From assembly GCA_036365515.1 (NCBI GenBank), contig CM070876.1:101680310-101744309 (forward strand): a DNA stretch of 64,000 bases. The letters run 5' to 3'. This document shows positions 12,000 to 21,700 of the stretch, in pieces. Both the position numbers and the translations under genes were made by a program. The notes beneath the pieces are model-generated. The model was not told the DNA's origin and searched no databases. It saw only the letters and a program-made list of their open reading frames with translations. Position 1 is the first letter of the stretch, and the number at the start of each line of letters is the position of its first letter. The stretch is from Torymus aiolomorphi (lineage: Eukaryota > Arthropoda > Insecta > Hymenoptera > Torymidae).

Positions 12000-12889
12000 G
12001 ATGAAAACCCTGCAAGATTAGAAAGGAGCTAGTATTATTGAAATAATACTTACTCAAGGATAAGACCACAACTTAAGTAGCAGAGAACTCGACCAACATC
12101 AATATCGATCCATACAGCAATTTAGGAAACACAGTGATTGCAGATATAAACATTGATGACTGCCGTCTGCCGGACTGCCGTGCGCACATGGTTGACATGG
12201 TGCGGGTGAGAGCCAGATAGGAAGCGAAGCACTGTAGCGATAATACGTACGTAGTAGGCAGCTTTCTTGTGTTCACTCCGCACTGAAACTTTTTCACTAG
12301 AAGTTCGGCCCAGCCTTTTTCTCGCATCATCCGCGGCGCCGTGTCGCTTACGCAAAGAAGCTACGAGCTATCAGGTGACGAGCCAGACGAGACGAGCAGG
12401 TGAGCTGCAGTGCATGAGCATGCGCCCACACTCACATGGGTAAAGCCAACAAGCCAGCAGTGCCACCGCCATCACGTGATTGGCGATGTTTACACGTTAC
12501 CCATGTGAATATATGATGTTGTAATTTTTATATCGTTTATTGCGATTATTGTGAATTGCATAAAATCAAGCTCGTATTGTCATCAGTTTGCATAAACATC
12601 TATATATTATACGTAATACGTTATACACGAACAATATGACATGACTTGATAACCATTGCGCGGTAACATGTCTGTAAGGGACGGTCACTAATGTTTTTTA
12701 GACGGTAAATTTTTCGCTTATTAGCTTTACTGTTTGCCATATGGTAACAAAAACTATTTTTTTTTTTAATAGTATGCAAAATCATGAGTGCATTGCCCTT
12801 CGTAATGACATTATTAATCAATTTTCGCTTTTATAAAAATACAAGGTTCTCCTGAGTATTGCGGTCGTACCTATTATGTAAAAACGAAG
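12000..12889. other. Spacer with a GC-rich patch, no recognised gene
   Basis: The first ~110 bp repeat words found near 10.1 kb (TTGAAATAAT, TACTCAAGGATAAGACCACAA). A GC-richer patch (12150-12480) has open frames on the minus strand without a domain. ACATGGGTAA (12437) and TTACCCATGT (about 12498) form a short inverted pair. The rest is AT-rich. Confidence 0.4.
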
Positions 12890-13004
12890 TTTTTACATAG
12901 GGAGGGGCCGGGCGACGAGCGAAGCGAGGAGCAGGTGTGTGTGGGGGCGGAAGGGGGGGGGGGGGTTGCGTGCCGAAGGCACTCTGGGGGGCGCAGCCCC
13001 CCTA
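12890..13004 (+). mobile_element. Candidate Helitron-type 3' terminus (hairpin then CTAG|T)
   Basis: A G-rich tract leads into two hairpins, GTGCCGAAGGCAC and GGGGGGCGCAGCCCCCC, the second running directly into CTAG followed by T. Helitron 3' ends are known to have a GC-rich hairpin shortly before CTRR, with insertion between A and T. A similar arrangement lies at 31450-31482. The orientation is opposite to the adjacent Helitron gene, so it may be a separate non-autonomous copy. The spacing between hairpin and CTRR is unusually short. Confidence 0.4.
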
Positions 13005-13233
13005 GTTTTTTTTAATTCTTATAATTTTTTTTATGGTTATATAATATATCAAAATTTTATCATAAAATGTTTCATTCATTGTTATCTTTCATTTGATAAA
13101 AGCTTTATTCATATTGGTTAAGCCAATACAAATTTTTATTATTTTTATTGATTATCTCAAAATGTACGTTTTTGAGTTAGCCCCTTATTCCGAATAGCCC
13201 CTCAATTTTATTACATAATAAATATAAGAAAAA

Positions 13234-15969
13234 TCATAATTGTTCATCAAAAATTTCTTTCCACACAATATTGATAATTTCCTCTGTATTTTCCGAATCA
13301 TTTTGAATAAATATATTATTAGGATTCCTACATCTAGATAGTGCAACATATAATTGTCCATTTCAAAACAATGGTTTTCTAATATAAATACCTATAGCAT
13401 CAAAACTTTGTCCTTGTGATTTATTTATTGTGATACAAAAAGCTACGAGGATAGGAAATTGTTTTCTATTAACTATAAATCATAATGAAGACGGTTCTGC
13501 AGTAGTTAATGTTATTCTCGGTATAAAAACTTTATTTCCTGATTTTTCACCTGTTATTATTTCAGCTTCTACATTGTATTTAAATAGTCTAATTATTTTT
13601 AATCGCGTTCCATTGCATAAACCATCGTTTATACTTAAGTTTCTTATTAACATTACTATCGCATTAATTTTCAGATTTAATTTACGTGGGGGTAAACCTT
13701 CACGAATATTATACAAATATTCAATAGGAAAATTTATGTAAATATTATCATCTGATAGATGGCATGGTGTGGTTTGTGCACATAAGAATTATGCACATAT
13801 TTATTGTGCACACTTTAGCATTGGAGTATACACATAGATATAGATATACACCAATGCTAAAGTGTGCACAATAAATATGTGCATAATTCTTATGTGCACA
13901 AACCACACCATGCCTGATAGATCAACACCTTTATATGTAGCAGTATCTATACTATAATAAGTCATTTCATCACTATCGATCAATTTTAATATTTTATTAT
14001 TCAGAATAGTTGAATCTTCATTATGAGACGTTAAAATGACACTATTCATAGATAAATTATAATTTATAGCTTTATATATTGTCAAACAAACATCGTCAGT
14101 TTTCCAACTGTTTGGTACTTTGAATGGATTAATTGTTCCCTCTCCAATATCTAATAAAAATGAAGCGAATCCTTCATCGTTAGAACGAATATTTTTTTTA
14201 ACGTCATTATATTGAAAAGTGGACAAATATCTGAATATTTTATTGTTTCTTGTATAATTGTGTTTCTACAACCGTTTTTAATAACTGGAAGAATTTGCTG
14301 AAAATCTCCTCCTAATACAATTAATTTCCCCCCAAATGGTAAATTATTATTACAAACATCTCTTAATGTTTTATCTACAATGTCTAAAGCTTTTTTTGGT
14401 ATCATTGATGCTTCGTCCCAAATTATTGCATCTACTTCCCGTAATTTTTTCTTATCAGAGTCTAATTTTAAAAATGTACTTTCTATACTTTCTAAATCTA
14501 AAGGTAATTTAAATGTTTTATGACTTTCCATTCCTTTTGGTAATAGTATTGACGCAATACCAGTCCAAGCCATTGATAACATTTTTTTTTCTTTAGACAA
14601 AAAGTAAAAAATTAATGTTTTGTATAAAAATGTTTTACCTGAACCACCAGGATCGTCTATAAAATGAATCTTATGTTCATTATTTAATAATTTCTCAAAA
14701 ATATACTTTTGTTCTAAATTTAGTTGAGTATATATGTTACTAAACATTTCTTCACAGAATAAAATTTCAGTCTTATTAACTTCATTACATTCAATTTTTA
14801 AGATTTTATTTGGTTCAGGCAATCCAAAATCTATACATGATTTTTCGTTTAATGATAATATTTCATTTATTTGTATGAGGGCATTGTTTAATTTATCATC
14901 TTTAAAATCTTCTATGAAAAAGTTATTAAATTCCTTCCAAATATTATTACCATTAATATTTTCAGATAGTAAATACCAAGCAAAAAATTGACGTAGTTGA
15001 TATCCTAACATAACGTCACAAGCTTCTTTAAAAATATTTTTTATTTGTAAGTCATCATCAACTAAATCCATTTTTATAGCAGTTTCTCTGTATGTGTTAT
15101 ATGTAATTTTTTCATACGTTCGTAAATCTTGAAACGAAATTGCACCTTTAACACGATTTAAAATTAATTTTAAATGAAATCGTTCAAACTCCTTTGGAGA
15201 AACAATATTTAGACGACCTATTATATAATTTTCATGATTTCGTTTTCGTTTGATCCAACATTTATTTTTAAAGTTGTAATATTTAGGTATATTAACATAT
15301 TTTATATTCCTTGCATAATTATCTTTTTTATTTAAATCAAACCATGCTATTAATGTTGTTTTATAATTTTCTAAAGCTTCAGTCTCGTTATTTTCTTCAA
15401 AAATAATTCTTTGTTGATTTTCTGTATGAACTGATAGACTTATTACTGTATGTTTTCTACCACATAAAGGAAATTTTTCTAATCGCCAAGCTGCTTCCAT
15501 TGGACTTAAAAACTTCCATCAAGAAATTGAGTAATTTCGTCATATATATTACCATCATTGGTATCATTAACTTTTTTTAATTTACATAATGCTCTATCTC
15601 TACCTTTATGTATGTAATCAAATATATATTTTATACTTTGAATATTGGCGCAATATTCTACATTAATGTGACACTTATATTTTTTTAATAAAAGACTATT
15701 ATAAGGTACTGCCATAGAATTATCTACTGAGATTAATTGACTTTTATTTTGTGCTGTTATTTCTTCGCTTATATTCTGGATAACCATTCTTTTTAAATTT
15801 TGTATAATTTGTAAATGATTTAGGAAAAATTTTTTACATATACTTTTATCTTTTATATAACAAGGAGAAGTATGTGTATGCGGTCCATGGAGCATGTGTT
15901 TAATTACTAATTTTTGTAAGTTTTCATCTTCATTTTTGTCTGGTATTTCTGCAGATATATATTCATCGT
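13234..15969 (-). pseudogene. Helitron Rep/helicase, C-terminal part (broken)
   Basis: Reading leftward from 15969: the end of the Rep domain with AEIPD, then MLHGPH, the VDNSMAVPYN and KYKCHINVEYC phrases, and the second Rep motif (KYIFDYIHKGRD, two tyrosines). After a frameshift near 15505 comes the PIF1-type helicase: MEAAWRLEKFPL, Walker A FIDDPGGSGKT (about 14640-14675), Walker B WDEASMIP, GGDFQQILPV. Another frame change near 14215 leads to GFASFLLDIGEG and, beyond the MITE at 13761-13914, NGTRLKI, FIPRITL, and ITINKSQGQSF. The stop is at 13234-13236. The host element was a rolling-circle transposon; this protein nicks DNA (Rep) and unwinds it (helicase). Several frameshifts and insertions make it non-functional. 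Confidence 0.9.
13761..13914. mobile_element. 154-bp MITE, perfect 64-bp inverted repeats, inside the Helitron gene
   Basis: Arms 13761-13824 and 13851-13914 are exact reverse complements, beginning GGCATGGTGTGG, with a 26-bp loop. The flanks carry an 8-bp duplication TGATAGAT (13753-13760 and 13915-13922). Removing the element plus one duplicate lets the Helitron helicase frame read through, so the insertion postdates the coding copy. An 8-bp duplication is characteristic of the hAT superfamily, but the terminus is not a textbook hAT end. No protein is encoded. Confidence 0.88.
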
Positions 15970-16624
15970 TGTAACGGGCTAAAAGCTGTCCTCGGTGCGC
16001 TATATCTCAACGCGGACTTGCCGATGAACGGCGCAGCAATTGACAGGCGCGAGTACTTACTTGTGCCAACCCTCGACGATCAGCGGCCCATCAGCTCCGT
16101 GCTGTTGCTCGCCGTCGGCTGCTTTCAGCAGCAGCCGCGCCTTTTCGCTCCGTTACAACGCGCGACTTCGACGTCGCGCTCTGTCTCGAGCGTGCTGCCC
16201 CAGCCGCTCAGTTATCACCCGAGTACTACGTACTCGCGACCGCGGTGGCCGGCGGTATTCTTCACCGTGCCATCGAATAGGGAATTGAAATTAGGCTACG
16301 TGAAATAATACGCGAACAAATAAAAGCAACGAATTATCTTTATTGGAGCCCTGGAGGCTGTTCACTATTTACACGCGCGGCGCGTACTCTACACGCCAAT
16401 TCGGGTGATGCGCTCGCGCCGACGTAGGCCGATCGCCGTGCGCGATCGACTCTCGCGCACGCGTCGGCGGCCTCGCTCACTCGCGCGGGTCTCGCTCCCC
16501 GGACGCTCGTCGTCCGCGGGGGGAGCACGCGATCGCCTGGCCAGGACTTACCTCCGTAGACTAGAGTCAGGGCTGGAGCGGACCCTCTCGGCGGTGTCGG
16601 CTGCCGTGCGCAGCGGCGTCTCTG

Positions 16625-16687
<63 letters not shown>

Positions 16688-17349
16688 TCTTCTCTCGGCC
16701 GCGGGGCTCTCTCTCTCTCTTTCGCTTCCGCGAGTCGGCGCGGCCGTCGCTGGCTTCGGCCGCGATGCTCCCTTTCTCTCTCACTTGCGCTCTCGGCCGC
16801 GGTTGAGCGTGACTCTCTCTCCCTCTCTCTCAACCACGAGGGAACACGGCTCTCGGCGCCGTGCTGCGTGTCTCTCTCTTTCGCTGCACTATTGCACCGC
16901 TCGTTGCGGGGTCTCTCTCTCTCCCTCTCGTGCACTACACTCTGACTCTCTCTCCAAGTCTTCGCGCACGGGGGACGAGCAGTTGCATCAGCTACGGCAG
17001 AAGCGATACTGCCGGGCTCTGTCTCTCGCTCTCCTCCCCCCTCGCGCAAGGTTGTCGCGAGTTTTCATTTCGGGGCTCGTTGTGTGTCGTAGTTGCGCTC
17101 GGTACTTTTCGCACAGCTACACGTATGAGCAACTACACACACACGCGCAAGCCCCCGGAGAAATACGAGGACAAGCCCGACTCTGTTTGCGAGTCCTCAT
17201 GCCGCAATTGTCGGCCTTGCCTTCTCCAAGGCCGCTGTATGTTTATGTTTTTGGTCAACTACCTGTGTGTATACCGTGCGTCGGAGATCGGCTCGATCCG
17301 AGCTCCGTGTTCGCTCACATACACACACACAGACGCGCCTGCCGTTACA
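15970..17349. mobile_element. Solo-LTR-like insertion (1380 bp) in the Helitron Rep domain
   Basis: The insertion starts TGTAACGG and ends CCGTTACA, flanked on both sides by TCGT (15966-15969 and 17350-17353). TG...CA ends, a short terminal inverted match and a 4-bp duplication are what integrase-driven LTR elements leave; a ~1.4-kb unit with no internal gene suggests a solo LTR, perhaps of a Ty3/gypsy element. It is GC-rich with a long (CT)n tract (about 16630-16683) and several smaller CT runs. CCAATAAAG on the minus strand (near 16340) could be a poly(A) signal. Frames in it on both strands are compositional. Confidence 0.65.
16630..16687. repeat. (CT)n microsatellite
   Basis: About 55 bp of uninterrupted CT inside the LTR-like insertion, with shorter CT runs scattered over 16700-17035. 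A comparable CT-rich block occurs at 39110-39253 in the second LTR-like block. Confidence 0.95.
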
Positions 17350-18660
17350 TCGTATAAATATTATTATATTTATTGTATAAATATATGATATAATATCTCC
17401 AAACATTTTATTTTCTTTTATGTCATCTAATAATGACATTAATTTTGTATGAAATAATCTAACTGCTATATTTGGAATATCATTTAGTGTAGTCCTTACA
17501 GGAAATTTTTGCAAAACTTCTTTTAGTTCTTGCCACTTAGGATTACATGTTACTGTTATAAATAAGTCGTCTCCCAGTATTTCTCATAATAGCCAGTGCA
17601 TCTTGATAATGCTGTTGCATATATCTCGGACTACCAATGTAAGTGGCTAGTAGTATAAAAATATTTCCTAATCTTTCTTTATTTTCAAAGTTATTAGAAA
17701 TATTAGAAGCATTATTCATTACATGATCTAATAAACCTTGATAACATTCGACTATTAATTTTTTTTGATTATTTCGAAAAAAATTCATTCTATTACTTTC
17801 CATCATAACTTATGCATGTGAAAAAAATTGTTGTGTTAATCTTCCACAATATAATAATGGACTAAATTTACCATTTGGTCGATAAGCTAATCTATATGAA
17901 TAATATTTTAGGATAGTAAGATGTTCCTTTTCTGGAGCGCTTGTTCTTTTAGTGTAACCAACATTTCAAACTAATTCTCCTAAAGGAAATAATATCGGGA
18001 ACACCATAGGATCAATATGATGCGATAATTTATTAATATATGTATTTTTTTGTTCATTATCAGGACTGTTTTTAGGATATACACATACATCGTAATTTTC
18101 TGGAATTTCATTTTTCGATACTATTATTGCTCCACATTCAGATGTTACAGGAGCATTATATCTATGCTTTTGATTATTATTTTTACGGACGAAATACAAT
18201 TTATAATTTGGGTAATTTTTTAAATTTGACATTTGACATAAATGTTTATAATTTTTTGCGTATGGATTACGGTTTAATATTTCAATTAATATTCGTATAT
18301 GTTCATCACTTAAGTCTTGATTTTTTTTTAACCTTCGTTCAAGTGCTGTTACATTATCATAAATAGATAATTGTCCACAACAAGGTTCATCTTTACAGAT
18401 AGGTAATAAAGTGTTTGGCGTAATGTGACAAATTTGTCCTTGAATTATTAAATTCTAAATTCCTTTTTTCTTTTCATGTTTGACGTTAGCATTAAAGGTT
18501 GCAAAACAAAATATTCTTGAAAATAAATTATTATAATATTGTATTAAATATCTGAATGTTTGATCATGTAATAACATTTCTTTCAATGTTTTATCATAAT
18601 CACTTAAAGTGAAAGTATTATTGTACCATTATTACAACAATTAGACTTATATTTTTCTTC
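17350..18660 (-). pseudogene. Helitron Rep, N-terminal part (broken)
   Basis: Reading leftward from about 18660, in several frames: NNLFSRIFCFATF and GQICHITPNTLLP (N-terminal region), PICKDEPCCGQLS (Cys-rich), ERRLKKNQDLSDEHI, then RYNAPVTSECGAII, HHIDPMVFPILFPLGEL, GSPRYMQQHYQDALAIMRNT, a frameshift near 17575, FITVTCNPKWQEL, and DIKENKMFGDIISYIYTI. The segment that in Helitrons follows this (the EYQKRGLPHxH block with the HUH metal-binding motif) is absent: the reading stops making sense right at the LTR-like insertion and resumes on the other side about 30 residues later in the family alignment. The first catalytic motif of Rep is therefore missing from this copy. Confidence 0.85.
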
Positions 18661-18689
18661 TTTCCAAAATACTGCTGAACATTTTATTC

Positions 18690-19242
18690 TACTATCAACG
18701 ACCTTCAAAATCGGTCTGCTATTAGACCTCTAAAATTGATTAACTTTCAAAAATTGGTCTGTTACCAGCGACCTCCAAAATCGGCCTGCTATCAGACCTC
18801 CAAAATTGATTAACTTTCAAAAATTTGTCTGCTATCAGCGACCTTCAAAATTGGTCCGCTATCAGACCTCCAAAATTGGTTAACTTTCAAAATCGGTCTG
18901 CTATCAGACTTCCAAAATTGATTAACTTTCAACAACCTTTATAAAATTAACAAACTGATCTTTTGCTTAACCTTCAAAATCGATCTACTTTCAGAGTTCA
19001 ACAACGGTTTCGATTTAAGTTTTGGTCTGCTTTCAGCGACCTTCATAATTAATATTTTTAGCGTCATATTTTGAGCGACCTTTGAAATGAATATGAACTT
19101 CAAAAGCTTTGAATGACTTTCAAGCTTAAAATTTATGCTAATTAAATAACTATAAAAATGTTTAAAAATATAACATATGTTTATTTAATAGAACAAAAGT
19201 TATACTTGAAAATTTTACATTTTTTTTAACAGAGGAATAGGC
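18690..19242 (-). repeat. Right arm of the long inverted repeat
   Basis: Reverse complement of 4513-5110 with substitutions and length differences: CGACCTTCAAAATCGGTCTG units (about 18697-18960), then the AT-rich outer part ending AACAGAGGAATA. The units here alternate with a second phrase (AGACCTCCAAAATTGATTAA) not seen in the left arm, so the arms have evolved separately or the array has turned over. Confidence 0.8.
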
Positions 19243-19925
19243 CATTTTTTACTAACTTTTTATTATGAAAAAACAATGAAATATTTAATGGAAAATGAAT
19301 TCAAAGATAGTAAAAAAAGGGAAACCTCTATAAAAAAGCGCGCCTATCTATCTACCTCTTGGGTGGCGTGGAAAAATAGACTTATTTGTGTTAAAAAAAA
19401 TATCAATGGTCCTCATTGTTTGGAGACAATGCACAATTTTCCCACACACCTTACAGAAAGTTATTTGTGCTTAATCTTTAATTTTAGGGTCGAAAACGTC
19501 ACATAACCTCATTCCTAGAAACTGCGAAGCCTATGCTCGTATGTCTATTTTTTTCCGATGATTAGTGCCGTTTATAATTATTTACGGCCCGAACGAAGAG
19601 AGACTCCCTGACGTCAATGTGAAAACACAATACTTTACGCGTGGTGTGAGAAAAAAAGATCTTTGTCGCATGTATACCGAGATGATAAATACGATTAAAG
19701 AAAAAAATGAATATGAGGGGTGGGCGGAGGAGGGGGCGGAGGGGCGCGTGAGGAGGGTTTTAGGGGGGGGGGGCTCGGAGGCTATTTTAATATAAAAAAA
19801 ACTCATAGAAATACGCAGATTTTTACGTTATTTTGAGTGGCGGCTGAGGGGGGGATGAGGGGGGCTGATGTTCAAAAACAACACTAACATCTATATAATA
19901 TAGGTAGATATATATATAATATATA
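19243..19925. other. Spacer with a G-rich minisatellite-like tract
   Basis: Plain AT-rich DNA to about 19700, then GAGGGG/GGGCGG-type repeats (19715-19770 and 19840-19870). The phrase TTTTTACGTTATTTTGAG at about 19820 recurs at about 34799 beside a similar G-rich tract, so this is a third, partial copy of that repeat. The plus-strand frames are not supported. Confidence 0.5.
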
Positions 19926-20155
19926 CACTTATCGGGGTTTATGTAGCCCAAGACTGTATATTAGTACTTACAGCCCAAAGTTCCCTATGGCAAGTGACTA
20001 AAGAAATAATGGACCCTGGGGTTATAGACTCTAGGTCGGGCCGCATAAATCCCTATATTTAGAAATATTATGAAGCCAGGGCTGCATAATCAAAATCGGG
20101 CTCGATAAACCCCTATATATAAAAAACGGGCTTTGTCAACCCCTTTCAAGAAATG

Positions 20156-20158
<3 letters not shown>
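19926..20158 (+). repeat. Modular stem/core element, type A, copy 1
   Basis: Contains the core TGACTAAAGAAATAAT (about 20003), a left motif GGGGTTTATGTAGCCC and, to the right of the core, three to four related motifs (GGGCCGCATAAATCCC, GGGCTCGATAAACCCC, GGGCTTTGTCAACCCC) that are near-complements of the left one. It ends directly in a (TA)n tract. A ~90% identical inverted copy is at 35733-35970. No coding capacity. See the first finding for the family. Confidence 0.8.

Positions 20159-20236
<78 letters not shown>
20159..20236. repeat. (TA)n tract between modular elements A and B
   Basis: Nearly pure TA with one TAGA interruption, joining the right end of element A to the left end of element B. 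Confidence 0.95.
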
Positions 20237-20240
<4 letters not shown>

Positions 20241-20486
20241 TAGATATATCTAAAGACCTATACACGTTATTTCTGGTAATCTACAGGGTCCTATAGTTTA
20301 TCTCTTCAGAGTTCCCTATATAAGCGCGTGACTAAAGAAATAATATCCCTGGGGTTATTGACTCTAGACGCGTCCCAGAAATAACGCTTACGTACAGAAA
20401 AATTTCCGGGACGTCCCGGAAAAAACAGCGCGTCCCGGAAATAACAGCGATGTACAGTGTAAACGTCCCGGAACGAACCGTTGCAG

Positions 20487-20489
<3 letters not shown>
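20237..20489 (+). repeat. Modular stem/core element, type B
   Basis: Core TGACTAAAGAAATAATAT at about 20331. The left motif ACGTTATTTCTGG pairs with CCAGAAATAACGC to the right of the core, and the motif recurs as CGTCCCGGAAAAAACAGC, GCGTCCCGGAAATAACAGCG and CGTCCCGGAACG. TCAGAGTTCCCTAT before the core and CCCTGGGGTTATTGACTCTA after it are shared with type A. It ends in (TA)n. Confidence 0.8.

Positions 20490-20537
<48 letters not shown>
20490..20537. repeat. (TA)n tract between elements B and C
   Basis: 48 bp of uninterrupted AT dinucleotides. Confidence 0.95.
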
Positions 20538-20538
<1 letters not shown>

Positions 20539-20838
20539 CTTAGTACACCGCTACCTTCCACGACACCTACAGGTTTTCTGCAATAGAAGTAGGTATAAAA
20601 CGTTAAACAGTATATAAGTGACTAAAGAAATAATATACCTCAGGGTGTTGACTAACACCACGGCGCCTACGGCGCCCCCTTTCAGTTCCGCAGTATTTTA
20701 CGTTGATTTCGGAAAAATTTTACGGAAAAAAACGTTGTGAAAGAAACCCTAAATGTCCTGAAAGGTAGCGGTAAACATATTCCTAATTCAGTACAGTCCT
20801 GAAAACATGCAAATGTCCTGAAACATAGCGGTGAACAG

Positions 20839-20840
<2 letters not shown>
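20538..20840 (+). repeat. Modular stem/core element, type C
   Basis: Core GTGACTAAAGAAATAATATA at about 20621. The left motif ACCGCTACCTT is complementary to AAGGTAGCGGT (about 20763), ~215 bp away; CCTGAAA-type motifs recur three times before the right (TA)n (CCTGAAAGGTAGCGG, CCTGAAAACATGC, CCTGAAACATAGCGG). It also has a CGGCGCCTACGGCGCC block after the core. Longer than the other types by about 60 bp. Confidence 0.75.

Positions 20841-20888
<48 letters not shown>
20841..20888. repeat. (TA)n tract between elements C and D
   Basis: 48 bp of uninterrupted AT dinucleotides, the same length as the tract between B and C. Confidence 0.95.
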
Positions 20889-20890
<2 letters not shown>

Positions 20891-21075
20891 GAAAACGGTA
20901 CTTTTGAGAATCTATAGTTTTTTTCTCCAGAGTTCGTATATGCTTGACTAAAGAAATAACTCCCTCTCTGTGTTGAAGGTATTAATATAAATCCTCAAAA
21001 GTACCGTTTCATACCGACGGAATTTTGAGGATGTCCTCAAATGTCCGAAAATCCTCAAAGTATATTGTATATACG
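20889..21075 (+). repeat. Modular stem/core element, type D, copy 1
   Basis: Core TTGACTAAAGAAATAACTCC at about 20951. The left motif ACGGTACTTTTGAGAAT pairs with ATCCTCAAAAGTACCGT right of the core; CCTCAAATGTCC and CCTCAAAGTAT follow as diverged repeats. CTATAGTTTTTTTCTCCAGAG precedes the core and GGTATTAATATAAA follows it. Two more type-D copies, head to head, are at 36312-36596. The right end passes into the ~120-bp satellite rather than into (TA)n. Confidence 0.8.
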
Positions 21076-21195
21076 GGAAAAATTGTATATACGGGATTTC
21101 TGGATTCGATTATTACGAATCTGACTTAGATTTTAAAAATTGAAAAGGGCGGCAAAATATTTAAATAATACTGGATTTTGCTAATAATTGTAAAT

Positions 21196-21700
21196 ACAAT
21201 ATAATCAACCACCAAAGACAACATCGTCTTGAAAAGTCTAACTCCCTACATACCAAGTTACCTACGCAAGTGTGAACTGTGCCTAAAGCTCTCTCACGCT
21301 CTCACTCTCTCGACTCTCGACTCTCACTCATCGCGCCCGTTCGAAAAATCGGCCCGCAGCCCAGCGCAGCGCCTACGGATCGTCGACGTCGTTGTCGCGC
21401 GCATAAGTATCATACACGGGGAGTAAAAACAAAACTCGCTCCTCTCTTTCTCTTATACAAACACCGCTATACGCTGACAGAAGAAGAACATCATCGTGTG
21501 CTTATCGCACCTTTAGCGCTTTATTTTTGTTTCAAGATTATCAGCGGCGGTATTGCCAGCCACCGAAGACGTCGTCGTCGGCGACGAGGAGCAACGGCGG
21601 CAGCGGAGAGTCGCCAGGCCGCCTAGCGTAGTAGTCCCCCCACACACACACACACATATATTATAATGTATATATATATTATAATGTAAATCCCCTAAAT
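21196..21700. other. GC-rich insertion within satellite array 1
   Basis: Satellite sequence stops after TTTTGCTAATAATTGTAAAT and resumes at about 21700. Between them lie ~500 bp, moderately GC-rich, with CT runs, CGTCGTCGTCGG and a short (CA)n, ending in TATATTATAATGTA repeats. It has open frames on the plus strand but no recognised domain. It may be a fragment of a CT-rich LTR, given the resemblance in composition to 15970-17349 and 38383-39255. Confidence 0.4.

Larger units (their letters stand above)
4513..19242. other. 14.7-kb segment bounded by inverted ~600-bp arms
   Basis: The two arms (4513-5110 and 18690-19242) enclose the 106-aa ORF at the left end and the broken Helitron gene at the right end, both on the minus strand, plus several secondary repeats. 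The Helitron coding region begins within about 30-100 bp of the right arm, and the small ORF lies about 125 bp from the left arm. This suggests the arms are the subterminal regions of one element. Canonical Helitrons lack long terminal inverted repeats, so this is either an unusual Helitron relative or two inverted copies of a repeat that happen to flank unrelated DNA. The interior contains later insertions, so the original length was shorter. Confidence 0.45.

Noticed and set aside
16018..17388. GC-rich ORFs of 100-190 aa on both strands as host exons
   Set aside because: They lie in the CT-rich LTR-like insertion, overlap one another in several frames and have Ser/Leu/Arg composition dictated by CT runs.
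4513..19242. A Maverick/Polinton on the basis of long inverted arms and ~15 kb length
   Set aside because: No DNA polymerase B, retroviral-type integrase, packaging ATPase, protease or capsid frames; the only recognised gene is a Helitron Rep/helicase.
19926..21075. The modular elements as hammerhead-type ribozymes of Penelope-like elements
   Set aside because: I looked for the CTGATGA and GAAA core of hammerheads next to the stems and did not find it in the right arrangement.
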